Source: a virus. Taken from it: 22,860 bases of DNA. A model generated the notes under the pieces. That model did not search any database. It saw nothing but the letters and a program-made list of their open reading frames with translations, and had not been told where the DNA came from. Location of the stretch: the IMG/VR virus record IMGVR_UViG_3300017783_004048, positions 1 to 22,860 of that record, one strand, 5' to 3'. How positions within the stretch are numbered: position 1 is the stretch's first letter; each line of letters starts with the position of its first letter. Positions 1 through 5,686 of this stretch are shown in pieces. The position numbers and the translations under genes were made by a program.

Positions 1-207
1 AGTGGAAGAGAAGCTGCTGATATCTTAGAGAAACATCGTATTACAGTCAATAAGAACGGTATTCCTAATGATCCTCGAAACTTTAAAGAGACAAGTGGAA
101 TTCGTATCGGAACAGCCGCGGAAACAACTCGTGGCAAAACTAAAACTGAATGGGAAGAACTCGGTCATCAAATCGTTTCTATCCTTGAGGATCCAACACA
201 ATGGTAG
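1..207 (+). CDS. glyA: Serine hydroxymethyltransferase, C-terminal part (5' end outside window)
   Basis: The open frame from base 1 to TAG at 205-207 encodes 68 residues matching the C-terminal end of SHMT. It contains the segment ITVNKNGIPNDPRNF and then TSGIRIGT, which correspond to conserved GlyA segments (ITVNKN..PNDP and TSGIRxGTPA in bacterial enzymes). SHMT is a cytoplasmic PLP enzyme converting serine plus tetrahydrofolate to glycine plus 5,10-methylene-THF, the one-carbon donor for thymidylate synthesis. The PLP lysine and most of the fold lie upstream and cannot be checked. In a T4-like phage the likely role is feeding dTMP synthesis for phage DNA (inference). The last 7 bases overlap the next small ORF. 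Confidence 0.9.
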   Translation, partial: SGREAADILEKHRITVNKNGIPNDPRNFKETSGIRIGTAAETTRGKTKTEWEELGHQIVSILEDPTQW

Positions 208-338
208 ACCACCCAACAATGGAAATCATATTTAGACAGTTACAAGATCCAATGATCTTTGGTCTCTTAGCAATATTTCTAACGCCAATGATCTTTGGTG
301 CAATCACTGTTTATTACAGTTTAAAAAATTCAGGATGA
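201..338 (+). CDS. Small membrane protein (45 aa), unknown function
   Basis: ATG at 201 overlaps the end of glyA by 7 bases and the ORF ends in TGA at 336-338. The 45-residue product begins MVDHPTMEIIFRQLQDP. It then has a hydrophobic stretch of about 20 residues from MIFGLLAIFLTP through the second MIFGAIT, consistent with one membrane segment. The short motif PMIFG occurs twice, 12 residues apart. No family is recognised. The overlap with glyA and with the next ORF suggests translational coupling. It could be chance coding, but the hydrophobic pattern and the tight overlaps on both sides argue for a real gene. Confidence 0.55.
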   Translation: MVDHPTMEIIFRQLQDPMIFGLLAIFLTPMIFGAITVYYSLKNSG

Positions 339-427
339 AATACAACAGATTAGCTTCCGCATCTTACGGCGAAGGTCGTAGGTATTTTAAATGGTGGTTA
401 ACAGTTTGGTGCCGTAGAAATGTATAA
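335..427 (+). CDS. Basic 30-aa peptide, unknown function
   Basis: ATG at 335 overlaps the preceding TGA (ATGA arrangement) and the frame ends with TAA at 425-427. The product is short and rich in Arg, Lys and Trp (for example GRRYFKWWLTVWCRRN), suggesting an amphipathic, possibly membrane-associated peptide. The stop codon lies inside the TATAAATA box at 423-430. No homologue is recognised. It is called mainly from the overlap and composition. Confidence 0.4.
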   Translation: MKYNRLASASYGEGRRYFKWWLTVWCRRNV

Positions 428-430
428 ATA
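423..430 (+). promoter_or_regulatory. T4-type late promoter box TATAAATA
   Basis: This is an exact match to the T4 late promoter octamer. In T4 the last A of the box lies near -6, which puts the expected start at about 436, the A of the iscU ATG. The box could be coincidental in AT-rich DNA because it overlaps the stop of the preceding mini-ORF. Confidence 0.5.
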
Positions 431-435
431 GTTCT

Positions 436-879
436 ATGGCTTATTCTAAAAAAGTTTTAGACAGATTCGAAGCAGTAACTAATAATCCTGCCGCACATGG
501 AGTTGGAAGGTTTGATCCTAACGACCCTAATGTTGCTACAGGAATGACAGGTGCACCTGCTTGTGGAGATGTAATGAAACTCGATCTCAAATTAAATCCT
601 GAGACCGAAGAAATCGTTGATGTTAAATTTAAAACTTATGGTTGTGGTTCAGCAATCGCAAGTTCATCAATGTTTGTTGAGATGTTAATTGGTAAAACAG
701 TAGAAGAAGCAAAACTAATTAAAGATCGTGAAATCGCAGAAGCTTTAGAACTACCGGCTATTAAGATACATTGTTCTGTATTGGCAGAGGACTCAATTAA
801 GAAAGCAATTGAAGATTGGGAAGAAAAGAAAGCAGGTCGTAATGAATCGTGGATTGAGCGTCATACCAAAAGGACATAA
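436..879 (+). CDS. iscU: IscU-type Fe-S cluster assembly scaffold
   Basis: This 147-residue protein aligns closely with bacterial IscU. It contains GAPACGDVMKL (Cys43, Asp45), KTYGCGSAIASSS (Cys70) and KIHCSVLAED (His112, Cys113), which are the three cluster-ligand cysteines and the aspartate of the family. The segment LPAIK (106-110) corresponds to the LPPVK motif that binds the HscA chaperone in E. coli, so interaction with host Isc machinery is plausible. Differences are a few extra residues near position 15-22 and a longer charged C-terminus. IscU receives sulfur from IscS and hands assembled clusters to client proteins in the cytoplasm. No Shine-Dalgarno sequence is visible before 436. 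The start follows a T4-late-type box directly. No partner isc genes are in the window. Confidence 0.95.
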   Translation: MAYSKKVLDRFEAVTNNPAAHGVGRFDPNDPNVATGMTGAPACGDVMKLDLKLNPETEEIVDVKFKTYGCGSAIASSSMFVEMLIGKTVEEAKLIKDREIAEALELPAIKIHCSVLAEDSIKKAIEDWEEKKAGRNESWIERHTKRT

Positions 880-884
880 CTCAA

Positions 885-1367
885 ATGTATGAATATAAAA
901 CAAAATTAATTAAAGTGGTGGATGGAGATACTGTAGATGTCGATATTGACTTGGGCTTTGGTGTTTGGCTTCGCAACGAGCGTGTACGTATTATGGGAAT
1001 TGATACACCTGAGTCTCGTACGCGTAACAAGGTTGAAAAACTATTTGGAAAAGCAGCAAGCAAAAGACTCAAAGAACTATTAGGTAAATCACCAGTTCTT
1101 AAAACACAAATTGCCAGAAACGGCGAAGATATGAAAGGTAAGTTTGGTCGTATCCTCGGAGACTTTGATGTATATTGTCCAACAACAGATGGATGGAGAC
1201 CAGTAACTATAGTGATGGCTGAAGAAGGTCATTGTGTACCATACTTCGGTGGATCTAAAGGTGATACTGAAGCTGCTCATTTAAAGAATAGAGAAAAGCT
1301 ATTGTCAGAAGGTGTTGTTGACCAAAAGGCTTACGACAAATTAATGGCAACAGGCAAGTATAGTTAA
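885..1367 (+). CDS. Staphylococcal-nuclease-like (thermonuclease family) protein
   Basis: This 160-residue protein has the SNase fold signature. VVDGDTVDVDIDLGFG is followed by RVRIMGIDTPES, giving Asp20/Asp22, Arg35, Asp40 and Glu43, and then GRILGD with Arg89. These match the catalytic Arg35/Glu43/Arg87 arrangement of Staphylococcus nuclease, a calcium-dependent enzyme cleaving DNA and RNA. No signal peptide is visible, so it probably acts in the infected cell. Degrading host DNA or processing phage DNA are both possible (inference). It starts 5 bases after iscU and is probably co-transcribed with it. All key residues are present. Confidence 0.9.
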   Translation: MYEYKTKLIKVVDGDTVDVDIDLGFGVWLRNERVRIMGIDTPESRTRNKVEKLFGKAASKRLKELLGKSPVLKTQIARNGEDMKGKFGRILGDFDVYCPTTDGWRPVTIVMAEEGHCVPYFGGSKGDTEAAHLKNREKLLSEGVVDQKAYDKLMATGKYS

Positions 1368-1384
1368 AATAATGAAAATAACCA

Positions 1385-1413
1385 TTGACATTTTGAGTAA
1401 ACTATAGTATAAT
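1385..1413 (+). promoter_or_regulatory. Sigma70-type promoter for the 1423 gene
   Basis: TTGACA at 1385-1390 and TATAAT at 1408-1413 are separated by exactly 17 bases. The expected transcription start is about 1420, only a few bases before the ATG at 1423, with no ribosome binding site between. Confidence 0.88.
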
Positions 1414-1422
1414 ATACAGTAT

Positions 1423-1713
1423 ATGAGATATAATAATAACAATGGTGGGCTGTCAGTCGACTTGACTCCAAGAAAAAGACATCCAAAAGATAAAAGACCT
1501 CCAACTCCAATGCCATTTGATATTGGGTTGAGAAAGTTTAAGAAGAATGTTGAAAAGGCAGGAATCTTAAAAGAACTTAGAGCAAGGGAGTATTACGAGA
1601 AACCTACTGCGAAAAGGAAAAGAAAAAAGGCTGAGGCTGTAAAAAGACATCAGAAGAAATTGCAGAGCGAAATGAGAAGTTTCAATGCAAGAGGTCAAAG
1701 ACATTACAGATAA
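1423..1713 (+). CDS. Small highly basic protein (96 aa), unknown function
   Basis: This 96-residue protein is very rich in Lys and Arg. It has a Pro-rich N-terminal third ([15 protein letters not shown]) and a long charged helical C-terminal part with [16 protein letters not shown]. Such composition suits nucleic-acid binding, but no domain is recognised. The ATG lies about 3 bases after the predicted start of its own promoter and has no Shine-Dalgarno sequence, so the mRNA should be leaderless or nearly so. A downstream start at the internal Met around residue 29 would remove the Pro-rich segment and also lacks a good ribosome site. Confidence 0.75.
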   Translation: MRYNNNNGGLSVDLTPRKRHPKDKRPPTPMPFDIGLRKFKKNVEKAGILKELRAREYYEKPTAKRKRKKAEAVKRHQKKLQSEMRSFNARGQRHYR

Positions 1714-1736
1714 CTGAAATTATTTCGTAAAAACTA

Positions 1737-1765
1737 TTGACATTCTCTAATATCTTTGTTATAAT
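1737..1765 (+). promoter_or_regulatory. Sigma70-type promoter for the structured RNA and 1987 gene
   Basis: TTGACA (1737-1742), a 17-base spacer and TATAAT (1760-1765) are preceded by the shared ACTA and an A-run. The predicted start, about 1772, falls at the first base pairs of the closing helix of the structured RNA. Confidence 0.9.
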
Positions 1766-1771
1766 ATAATT

Positions 1772-1961
1772 TGAGACGGTGGGAATTAAACCATGACGGC
1801 GAGATGGAATCACGGAGTTAATAGCTCTACCATTTAGGACCCACGACGGCTACCGAGTTCAGGAGCAACTTTTGAACTACCGACCGACTTACCGAACGAC
1901 GAAAGTTTTGAGGTAGGTCAACTGAGTAGGGATCTAACGCCAACGAACCAACCACTGTCTC
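1772..1961 (+). ncRNA. Candidate structured RNA (~190 nt), unknown class
   Basis: The stretch has no meaningful ORF and is about half G+C (30 of 60 bases at 1801-1860), well above its AT-rich surroundings. Its ends pair: GAGACGGTGG (1773-1782) with CCACTGTCTC (1952-1961), 10 pairs with one G-U, and the 5' strand begins where the promoter predicts the transcript start. Internal helices that can coexist are GACTTACC (1886-1893) with GGTAGGTC (1912-1919) around a CGAAAG loop, and AGTTCA (1856-1861) with TGAACT (1873-1878). Others are GGAGT (1814-1818) with GCTCT (1824-1828), nested in AGATGG (1802-1807) with CCATTT (1830-1835). There is no U-run after 1961, so it may be a leader of the 1987 gene or be released by processing. 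It does not resemble tRNA, tmRNA, 6S or RNase P RNA as far as can be judged by eye. Confidence 0.72.
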
Positions 1962-1986
1962 CCCTTATTTGAATAGAGTTTATAAT

Positions 1987-2403
1987 ATGGCATTAGCAAG
2001 AGGTCTATCAACGATTTCCACTCGGAAACGTAAAGTAAAATTAACAAAAGCAAAATTGGCTCAGTATGAGATTGATTGGCGCAAGCATAATAAATGGTGT
2101 AAGTCTAAAGGTCTTCACGATTTGCGTTACTCTACTCTGAATGAATATATAAATTATTGTCTAGGAAAGGTCAAACCTAAATCTGAATTTAAGCCTTATC
2201 AGCCACCTAAAACTTATCGTAGAGAGGATCCAAAATATCCTAGTATGGAAATTTCTGCGAATTCTGGAGGTCAAGGTACAAAGAAAGAATCTCCTAGATA
2301 TACTGGTACATTAATAAAAGGTATTGCCACGATGCATAAATCAAACGCAGTTCCTGTTATTAATCAAAAGGAAGCAACAGAAATAGCGAGGATGGCAAAG
2401 TAA
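1987..2403 (+). CDS. Conserved phage protein of unknown function (138 aa)
   Basis: The product begins MALARGLSTISTRKRKVKLTK and is basic, with a Trp/Lys-rich centre (IDWRKHNKWCKSKG) and a Pro/Tyr-rich middle (KPYQPPKTYRR). It resembles small hypothetical proteins of marine T4-like phages from memory, with no known function. The ATG at 1987 is preferred over an upstream in-frame TTG at 1969, which would add six residues and has no ribosome site. The ATG itself has only a weak AGAG upstream. It lies 25 bases after the structured RNA, which may therefore act as its leader. The stop overlaps the next ATG (TAATG at 2401-2405). Confidence 0.75.
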   Translation: MALARGLSTISTRKRKVKLTKAKLAQYEIDWRKHNKWCKSKGLHDLRYSTLNEYINYCLGKVKPKSEFKPYQPPKTYRREDPKYPSMEISANSGGQGTKKESPRYTGTLIKGIATMHKSNAVPVINQKEATEIARMAK

Positions 2404-2609
2404 TGACCTATTGGGAATATAAATTTGAGATCAATGAACAAGGTATCAAACTAACCGATAAGGCAGACCCTAACGAAACATATATGGTCTGCATAGATAA
2501 AACTCCACTTAATGTTGGAGATACATTCACATTAGAATTGGATGAACACAATCGTATGTTCTTTAAGAAAGACGGACCTGTTCAGACTCAATTAAATTTT
2601 GGATTTTAA
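2403..2609 (+). CDS. Small protein (68 aa), unknown function
   Basis: The start overlaps the preceding stop (TAATG), indicating translational coupling. The 68-residue sequence has alternating hydrophobic and charged residues (YWEYKFEINEQGIKLTD, FTLELDEHNRMFFKKDG) suggesting a compact beta-strand-rich fold. It ends in QLNFGF. No family is recognised. It is followed without a gap by the next gene at 2610. Confidence 0.7.
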   Translation: MTYWEYKFEINEQGIKLTDKADPNETYMVCIDKTPLNVGDTFTLELDEHNRMFFKKDGPVQTQLNFGF

Positions 2610-2879
2610 ATGGCAACAAAGAACGACATAACGGGTGATTCTCTAACAAGCAAAACATCTACCAAAGCGTATGATGATGGTTGGGATAGAATCTTTGGTA
2701 AAAAGGATGACGCCGATTTAGGTCTCGAAGGAGATACAAGAGAAGCAGTCCATCCTGCTGAAGTACGATATCCTCATTTGAGAGATAAAGACTTTAGGTA
2801 TAAACAACAGGACTTAACGGAACTGAACGCTGACGGCAACGAAGAACGTGGTCGTTACGGTGAAGATTTATCTAAATAA
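2610..2879 (+). CDS. Small conserved phage protein (89 aa), unknown function
   Basis: The product starts MATKNDITGDSLTSK and contains WDRIFGKK around residues 25-32. That combination resembles short hypothetical proteins of marine T4-like phages (recognition from memory, not a search). The rest is polar and charged, probably partly disordered. It begins immediately after the stop of the preceding gene and ends just before the -35 box of the ligase promoter. Confidence 0.72.
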   Translation: MATKNDITGDSLTSKTSTKAYDDGWDRIFGKKDDADLGLEGDTREAVHPAEVRYPHLRDKDFRYKQQDLTELNADGNEERGRYGEDLSK

Positions 2880-2882
2880 CTA

Positions 2883-2911
2883 TTGACATTCATTATGATT
2901 TAGATTATAAT
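2883..2911 (+). promoter_or_regulatory. Sigma70-type promoter for the DNA ligase gene
   Basis: TTGACA at 2883-2888, a 17-base spacer and TATAAT at 2906-2911, followed by GGTTC and TATAAATT (2917-2924). The predicted start is near 2918, giving a leader of about 25 bases before the ATG at 2943. Confidence 0.9.
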
Positions 2912-2942
2912 GGTTCTATAAATTTGATAAAGTAATTATAAT

Positions 2943-4220
2943 ATGAAAACAGATCCATGGAAATTAATACAGTTACTTGAGAGAGATAACAGTCGACTAT
3001 ATAAAGAAGATATGTTGTCTCAATATATTGATGATGAAGGTCTCGTCAAAGGTTTATTATATTGTTTAGATAATATGATAACCTTTGGTGTTGCCGATAT
3101 ACCTACAAGTCAAAACGACGGTCCTGGTCTTTCTGCTGAGGATTTCTATGTCCTCGCGGACCAGCTTCGTAATCGTGAATTAACAGGTCATGCTGCTCGA
3201 GATGCAATTGTTGCCTTAAGAGAACAAGCAACAAACGAACAATGGAATGATTGGTACCGTAGAATCTTAATTAAAGACCTTAGATGCGGTGTATCTCTTA
3301 AGACAGTTAACAATGTCAGGAAAGGAACCATCCCTGTATTCACTTGTATGCTTGCCCACAGTGGTGACAACAATCCTAAAAAGATTACAGGAGATTGTGT
3401 TGTAGAATATAAGTATGATGGAGTAAGAGCCATTATTATTGTAGAAAATTCTAACGCAACGATCTATTCTCGAAATGGTAAACAACTCAAAAACTTCCCA
3501 CATATAGAAGAAGCATTCAGCAATAAAATGTTTGATGATCTTGTCTTCGATGGTGAAGTTATGTCTGCTGATTTCCAAACACTAATGAAACAAGTACATC
3601 GTAAAGAAGGTGCTGAAACTCATGATGCTTATTTTGCATTATTTGATTTCATACCTCTTGATGAATTTAAGACAGGCAGAAGTTCATTGCCTTTATTGAA
3701 GAGAAAAGAATTATTAAAAGGATTTGAAATATCAGAATATTTTAAAGATTGTATTTTATTAACTGACTATACAGTTCTTAACATCGAAGATGATGCTGAT
3801 AAATTCAAAGAGATTAATAATATAGCAATAGAAAAAGGGTACGAAGGTATCATGGTCAAACCTATTAATGGAATGTATGAATGTAAACGTTCCTATGGTT
3901 GGTTGAAAATGAAACCTTATATTGAAGTAACATTAACAGTAACAGACATTGAAGAAGGAACTGGTAAAAATGAAGGAAGCACAGGAGCACTTGTATGCGA
4001 AGGTCTCGACGAGGGTAAACATATCAAAGTTAATGTTGGCACAGGTCTTAGCGATGCTAACAGGGATGATATTTGGAATAATGCTGACTCTGTACTTGGT
4101 CAACTAGTTGAGATAAGAGCTGATGCAGTTACAATAAGCCAAGATTCAGATGATATATACAGTTTAAGGTTTCCGCGATTTAAATGTTTTAGAGGTTTTG
4201 AACCAGGAGAAAAGCTATGA
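2943..4220 (+). CDS. ATP-dependent DNA ligase (T4 gp30-like)
   Basis: This 425-residue protein seals nicks in double-stranded DNA through an enzyme-AMP intermediate. The nucleotidyltransferase motifs are in order. Motif I is EYKYDGVR with the adenylated Lys157, then YSRNGK with Arg177, motif III FDGEVM with Glu205, FALFDF near 233, motif IV EGIMVK with Glu301, and motif V WLKMKP with Lys322 and Lys324. An N-terminal region of about 145 residues and a C-terminal OB-type region (from about 327) flank the core. The length is somewhat shorter than T4 ligase (487 aa). It has its own strong promoter and leads an ATGA-coupled series (4217, 4480, 4572). All catalytic residues look intact. Confidence 0.96.
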   Translation: MKTDPWKLIQLLERDNSRLYKEDMLSQYIDDEGLVKGLLYCLDNMITFGVADIPTSQNDGPGLSAEDFYVLADQLRNRELTGHAARDAIVALREQATNEQWNDWYRRILIKDLRCGVSLKTVNNVRKGTIPVFTCMLAHSGDNNPKKITGDCVVEYKYDGVRAIIIVENSNATIYSRNGKQLKNFPHIEEAFSNKMFDDLVFDGEVMSADFQTLMKQVHRKEGAETHDAYFALFDFIPLDEFKTGRSSLPLLKRKELLKGFEISEYFKDCILLTDYTVLNIEDDADKFKEINNIAIEKGYEGIMVKPINGMYECKRSYGWLKMKPYIEVTLTVTDIEEGTGKNEGSTGALVCEGLDEGKHIKVNVGTGLSDANRDDIWNNADSVLGQLVEIRADAVTISQDSDDIYSLRFPRFKCFRGFEPGEKL

Positions 4221-4483
4221 CACAATATGATGAAACAGTAGAGAAGCAAAGAGTTATGCTCGAAGCTGAAGAATGGTCGATGCACGTAAAGTCGATTCAT
4301 GTTCATTCTTTTAGTTCTATGTACTACGACGACCATCCTGAAGATACTGAAGGAAATAAAATGGTCACCGATGTAGAATACAATTGTGGATTAATTAAAA
4401 GGTCTCAAGGTGGAGATTTTGTTCGTAACTTTGGAAAAGAACTCAAAGGTGAACAATTATACGACCTGTATACAAGACAATGA
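4217..4483 (+). CDS. Small protein (88 aa), unknown function
   Basis: The ATG overlaps the ligase stop (ATGA), so it is likely translated by coupling. The acidic 88-residue sequence has a His-rich patch (HVKSIHVHSFSSMYYDDH, residues 23-40) that could bind metal, but no family is recognised. Its stop overlaps the start of the next small ORF in the same ATGA fashion. Confidence 0.75.
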   Translation: MTQYDETVEKQRVMLEAEEWSMHVKSIHVHSFSSMYYDDHPEDTEGNKMVTDVEYNCGLIKRSQGGDFVRNFGKELKGEQLYDLYTRQ

Positions 4484-4575
4484 TTAAAAAGTTTTTAAAC
4501 GATATTAAAGAAGAACTTAAATCTGCTCACTGGTTATGGTGGGTAGGACTATTTTGTTTATTGGTACTTTTATGA
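4480..4575 (+). CDS. 31-aa single-span membrane peptide, possible lysis accessory
   Basis: The ORF runs from ATG at 4480 to TGA at 4573-4575 and overlaps both neighbours by ATGA. The N-terminal half is charged (IKKFLNDIKEELK). The C-terminal half is a hydrophobic span rich in Trp and Leu (WLWWVGLFCLLVLL). That is the plan of a single-pass membrane peptide with a cytoplasmic N-terminus. Immediately downstream is a secreted cell-wall hydrolase, so a holin-like or regulator-of-lysis role is possible (inference from position only). It is too short to be assigned by homology. Confidence 0.6.
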   Translation: MIKKFLNDIKEELKSAHWLWWVGLFCLLVLL

Positions 4576-5078
4576 TTAAATACATATCAGCAGCAAGCGT
4601 ATTGCTTGTATCAGTATATGCCTATGCAGTAGATTATGATTATGTCACTACTCAAGATGAACATTGTATGGCAAAGAATATCTATCACGAATCTCGTTCT
4701 GAAAACTTAGCAGGTAAATATGCCGTTGCTGATGTTGTTTTAAATCGTGTACGTGACGATAGATACCCAAACTCTGTCTGTTCAGTTGTATATCAAGGTA
4801 AACATAAACCTTCTTGGAAAGACTCAGGTAAACTTGTACCTATAAGAAATGCATGTCAATTCAGTTGGTATTGCGATGGTAAGTCTGATGACGCCATGGA
4901 TGGTGATGCTTGGGCTGATGCATTGTATATTTCTTATCAGATAATTAATGAAGGTAAGCATCGCGGAATCACAGAAGGAGCAACTCATTATCATACGACT
5001 TGGGTTGATCCGTATTGGGCTCCATCTTTACAACAAGTAGGAACGATAGGATCTCATATCTTCTACCGTGCAGACTGA
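4572..5078 (+). CDS. SleB-type cell-wall hydrolase, candidate endolysin
   Basis: The start at 4572 overlaps the preceding stop (ATGA). It gives a 168-residue protein with an N-terminal hydrophobic segment (ISAASVLLVSVYAYA) ending in AYA, a probable signal peptide or signal-arrest-release anchor. The hydrolase domain shows NIYHESRSE (Glu40 is the likely catalytic acid), CQFSWYCDG (95-103) and ATHYHTTWVDPYW (137-149), all typical of the SleB/CwlJ family of peptidoglycan lytic enzymes. It would act on the cell wall from the periplasm. An earlier in-frame start at 4536 would add 12 residues before the hydrophobic segment and is less likely. It probably serves as the lysin, with the 31-residue peptide just upstream. 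Confidence 0.88.
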   Translation: MIKYISAASVLLVSVYAYAVDYDYVTTQDEHCMAKNIYHESRSENLAGKYAVADVVLNRVRDDRYPNSVCSVVYQGKHKPSWKDSGKLVPIRNACQFSWYCDGKSDDAMDGDAWADALYISYQIINEGKHRGITEGATHYHTTWVDPYWAPSLQQVGTIGSHIFYRAD

Positions 5079-5116
5079 ATAAATAATACCATAATATATT
5101 AGTTATGGAGTTAGTT

Positions 5117-5686
5117 ATGAGGGTAGCAGGTGTGGATTATAGTTTAAGTAGTCCAGCTATTTGTGTACATGAAGGTGAAGAATGGAGTTACGACAATTGT
5201 ACTTTTTACTATTATGTAAAACAAAAGAAGTTATTGATTGGAGAGAAAGGACAGTATCAAGCAACAATGTATCCAGATACATGGTTCAATGATCAAGACA
5301 GATATGATATTATTGGATCGTGGTCTCAAGAAAAATGTTTTGAATGTGACTTTGTTGGAATTGAAGGATACGCATTTGGAGCAGTCGGTAGAGTATTTCA
5401 AATAGCAGAGAACTGTGGTTTATTTAAACATAAGCTATGGGAAAGAGATATACCATACGATGTATATCCACCAACAATGATTAAAAAGTTTGGTTGTGGA
5501 AAAGGTAATGCTGGTAAAGATTTAATGATTGAAGCGTTTGAAAAAGAAAATTCTATTGACATTCGCGAAAAATGTGGTATAATAAACAAATCGTGGAATC
5601 CTATTACTGATATCGTAGATGCCTACTATATCTGTAAATATGGTTTCACTCAACTTAAAGAGAAGAAAGATGATAGTAATATTTAA
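5117..5686 (+). CDS. RuvC-like Holliday junction resolvase
   Basis: The 189-residue protein has the RNase H-fold resolvase pattern: GVDYSLSSPA with Asp7, FVGIEGYAFG with Glu83, and PITDIVDAYYI with Asp165 and Asp168. A basic, Gly-rich stretch (KKFGCGKGNAGK) lies before the last helix. RuvC-family enzymes cut four-way DNA junctions using metal ions held by four acidic residues. In a T4-like phage this would resolve recombination and replication branches before packaging. The ATG at 5117 is chosen because GGAG at 5107-5110 sits six bases upstream. An ATG at 5105 lacks a ribosome site. The gene contains a promoter near its end (5556-5583) and overlaps the next gene by 17 bases. Confidence 0.87.
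   Translation: MRVAGVDYSLSSPAICVHEGEEWSYDNCTFYYYVKQKKLLIGEKGQYQATMYPDTWFNDQDRYDIIGSWSQEKCFECDFVGIEGYAFGAVGRVFQIAENCGLFKHKLWERDIPYDVYPPTMIKKFGCGKGNAGKDLMIEAFEKENSIDIREKCGIINKSWNPITDIVDAYYICKYGFTQLKEKKDDSNI
5556..5583 (+). promoter_or_regulatory. Promoter inside the resolvase gene, upstream of dNMP kinase
   Basis: TTGACA (5556-5561), a 16-base spacer and TATAAT (5578-5583) lie within codons of the resolvase (Ile-Asp-Ile ... Gly-Ile-Ile-Asn). It carries the same CTATTGACATT context as the intergenic promoters. The predicted start is near 5590, about 80 bases before the kinase ATG. Confidence 0.75.

Noticed and set aside
1772-1961. tRNA or tmRNA in the non-coding stretch
   Set aside because: No T-loop GTTCGANNC, acceptor-CCA pattern or cloverleaf could be made. 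The pairing found is a different architecture.
1969-1986. TTG start for the 1987 gene
   Set aside because: No ribosome site precedes it, it would add only six residues, and it lies in the tail of the structured RNA region. The ATG at 1987 is simpler.
2871-2878. TCTAAATA as a late promoter before the ligase
   Set aside because: It differs from TATAAATA, is made of the last codons of the 2610 gene, and a complete sigma70-type promoter follows at once.
3267-3578. Minus-strand ORFs of about 80-100 codons inside the ligase gene
   Set aside because: They lie wholly antisense to a clear ligase with intact motifs and have no recognisable features.
5079-5086. AATAAATA before the resolvase gene as a late promoter
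   Set aside because: It differs at the first base, which is strongly conserved in T4 late promoters. Left as unassigned.
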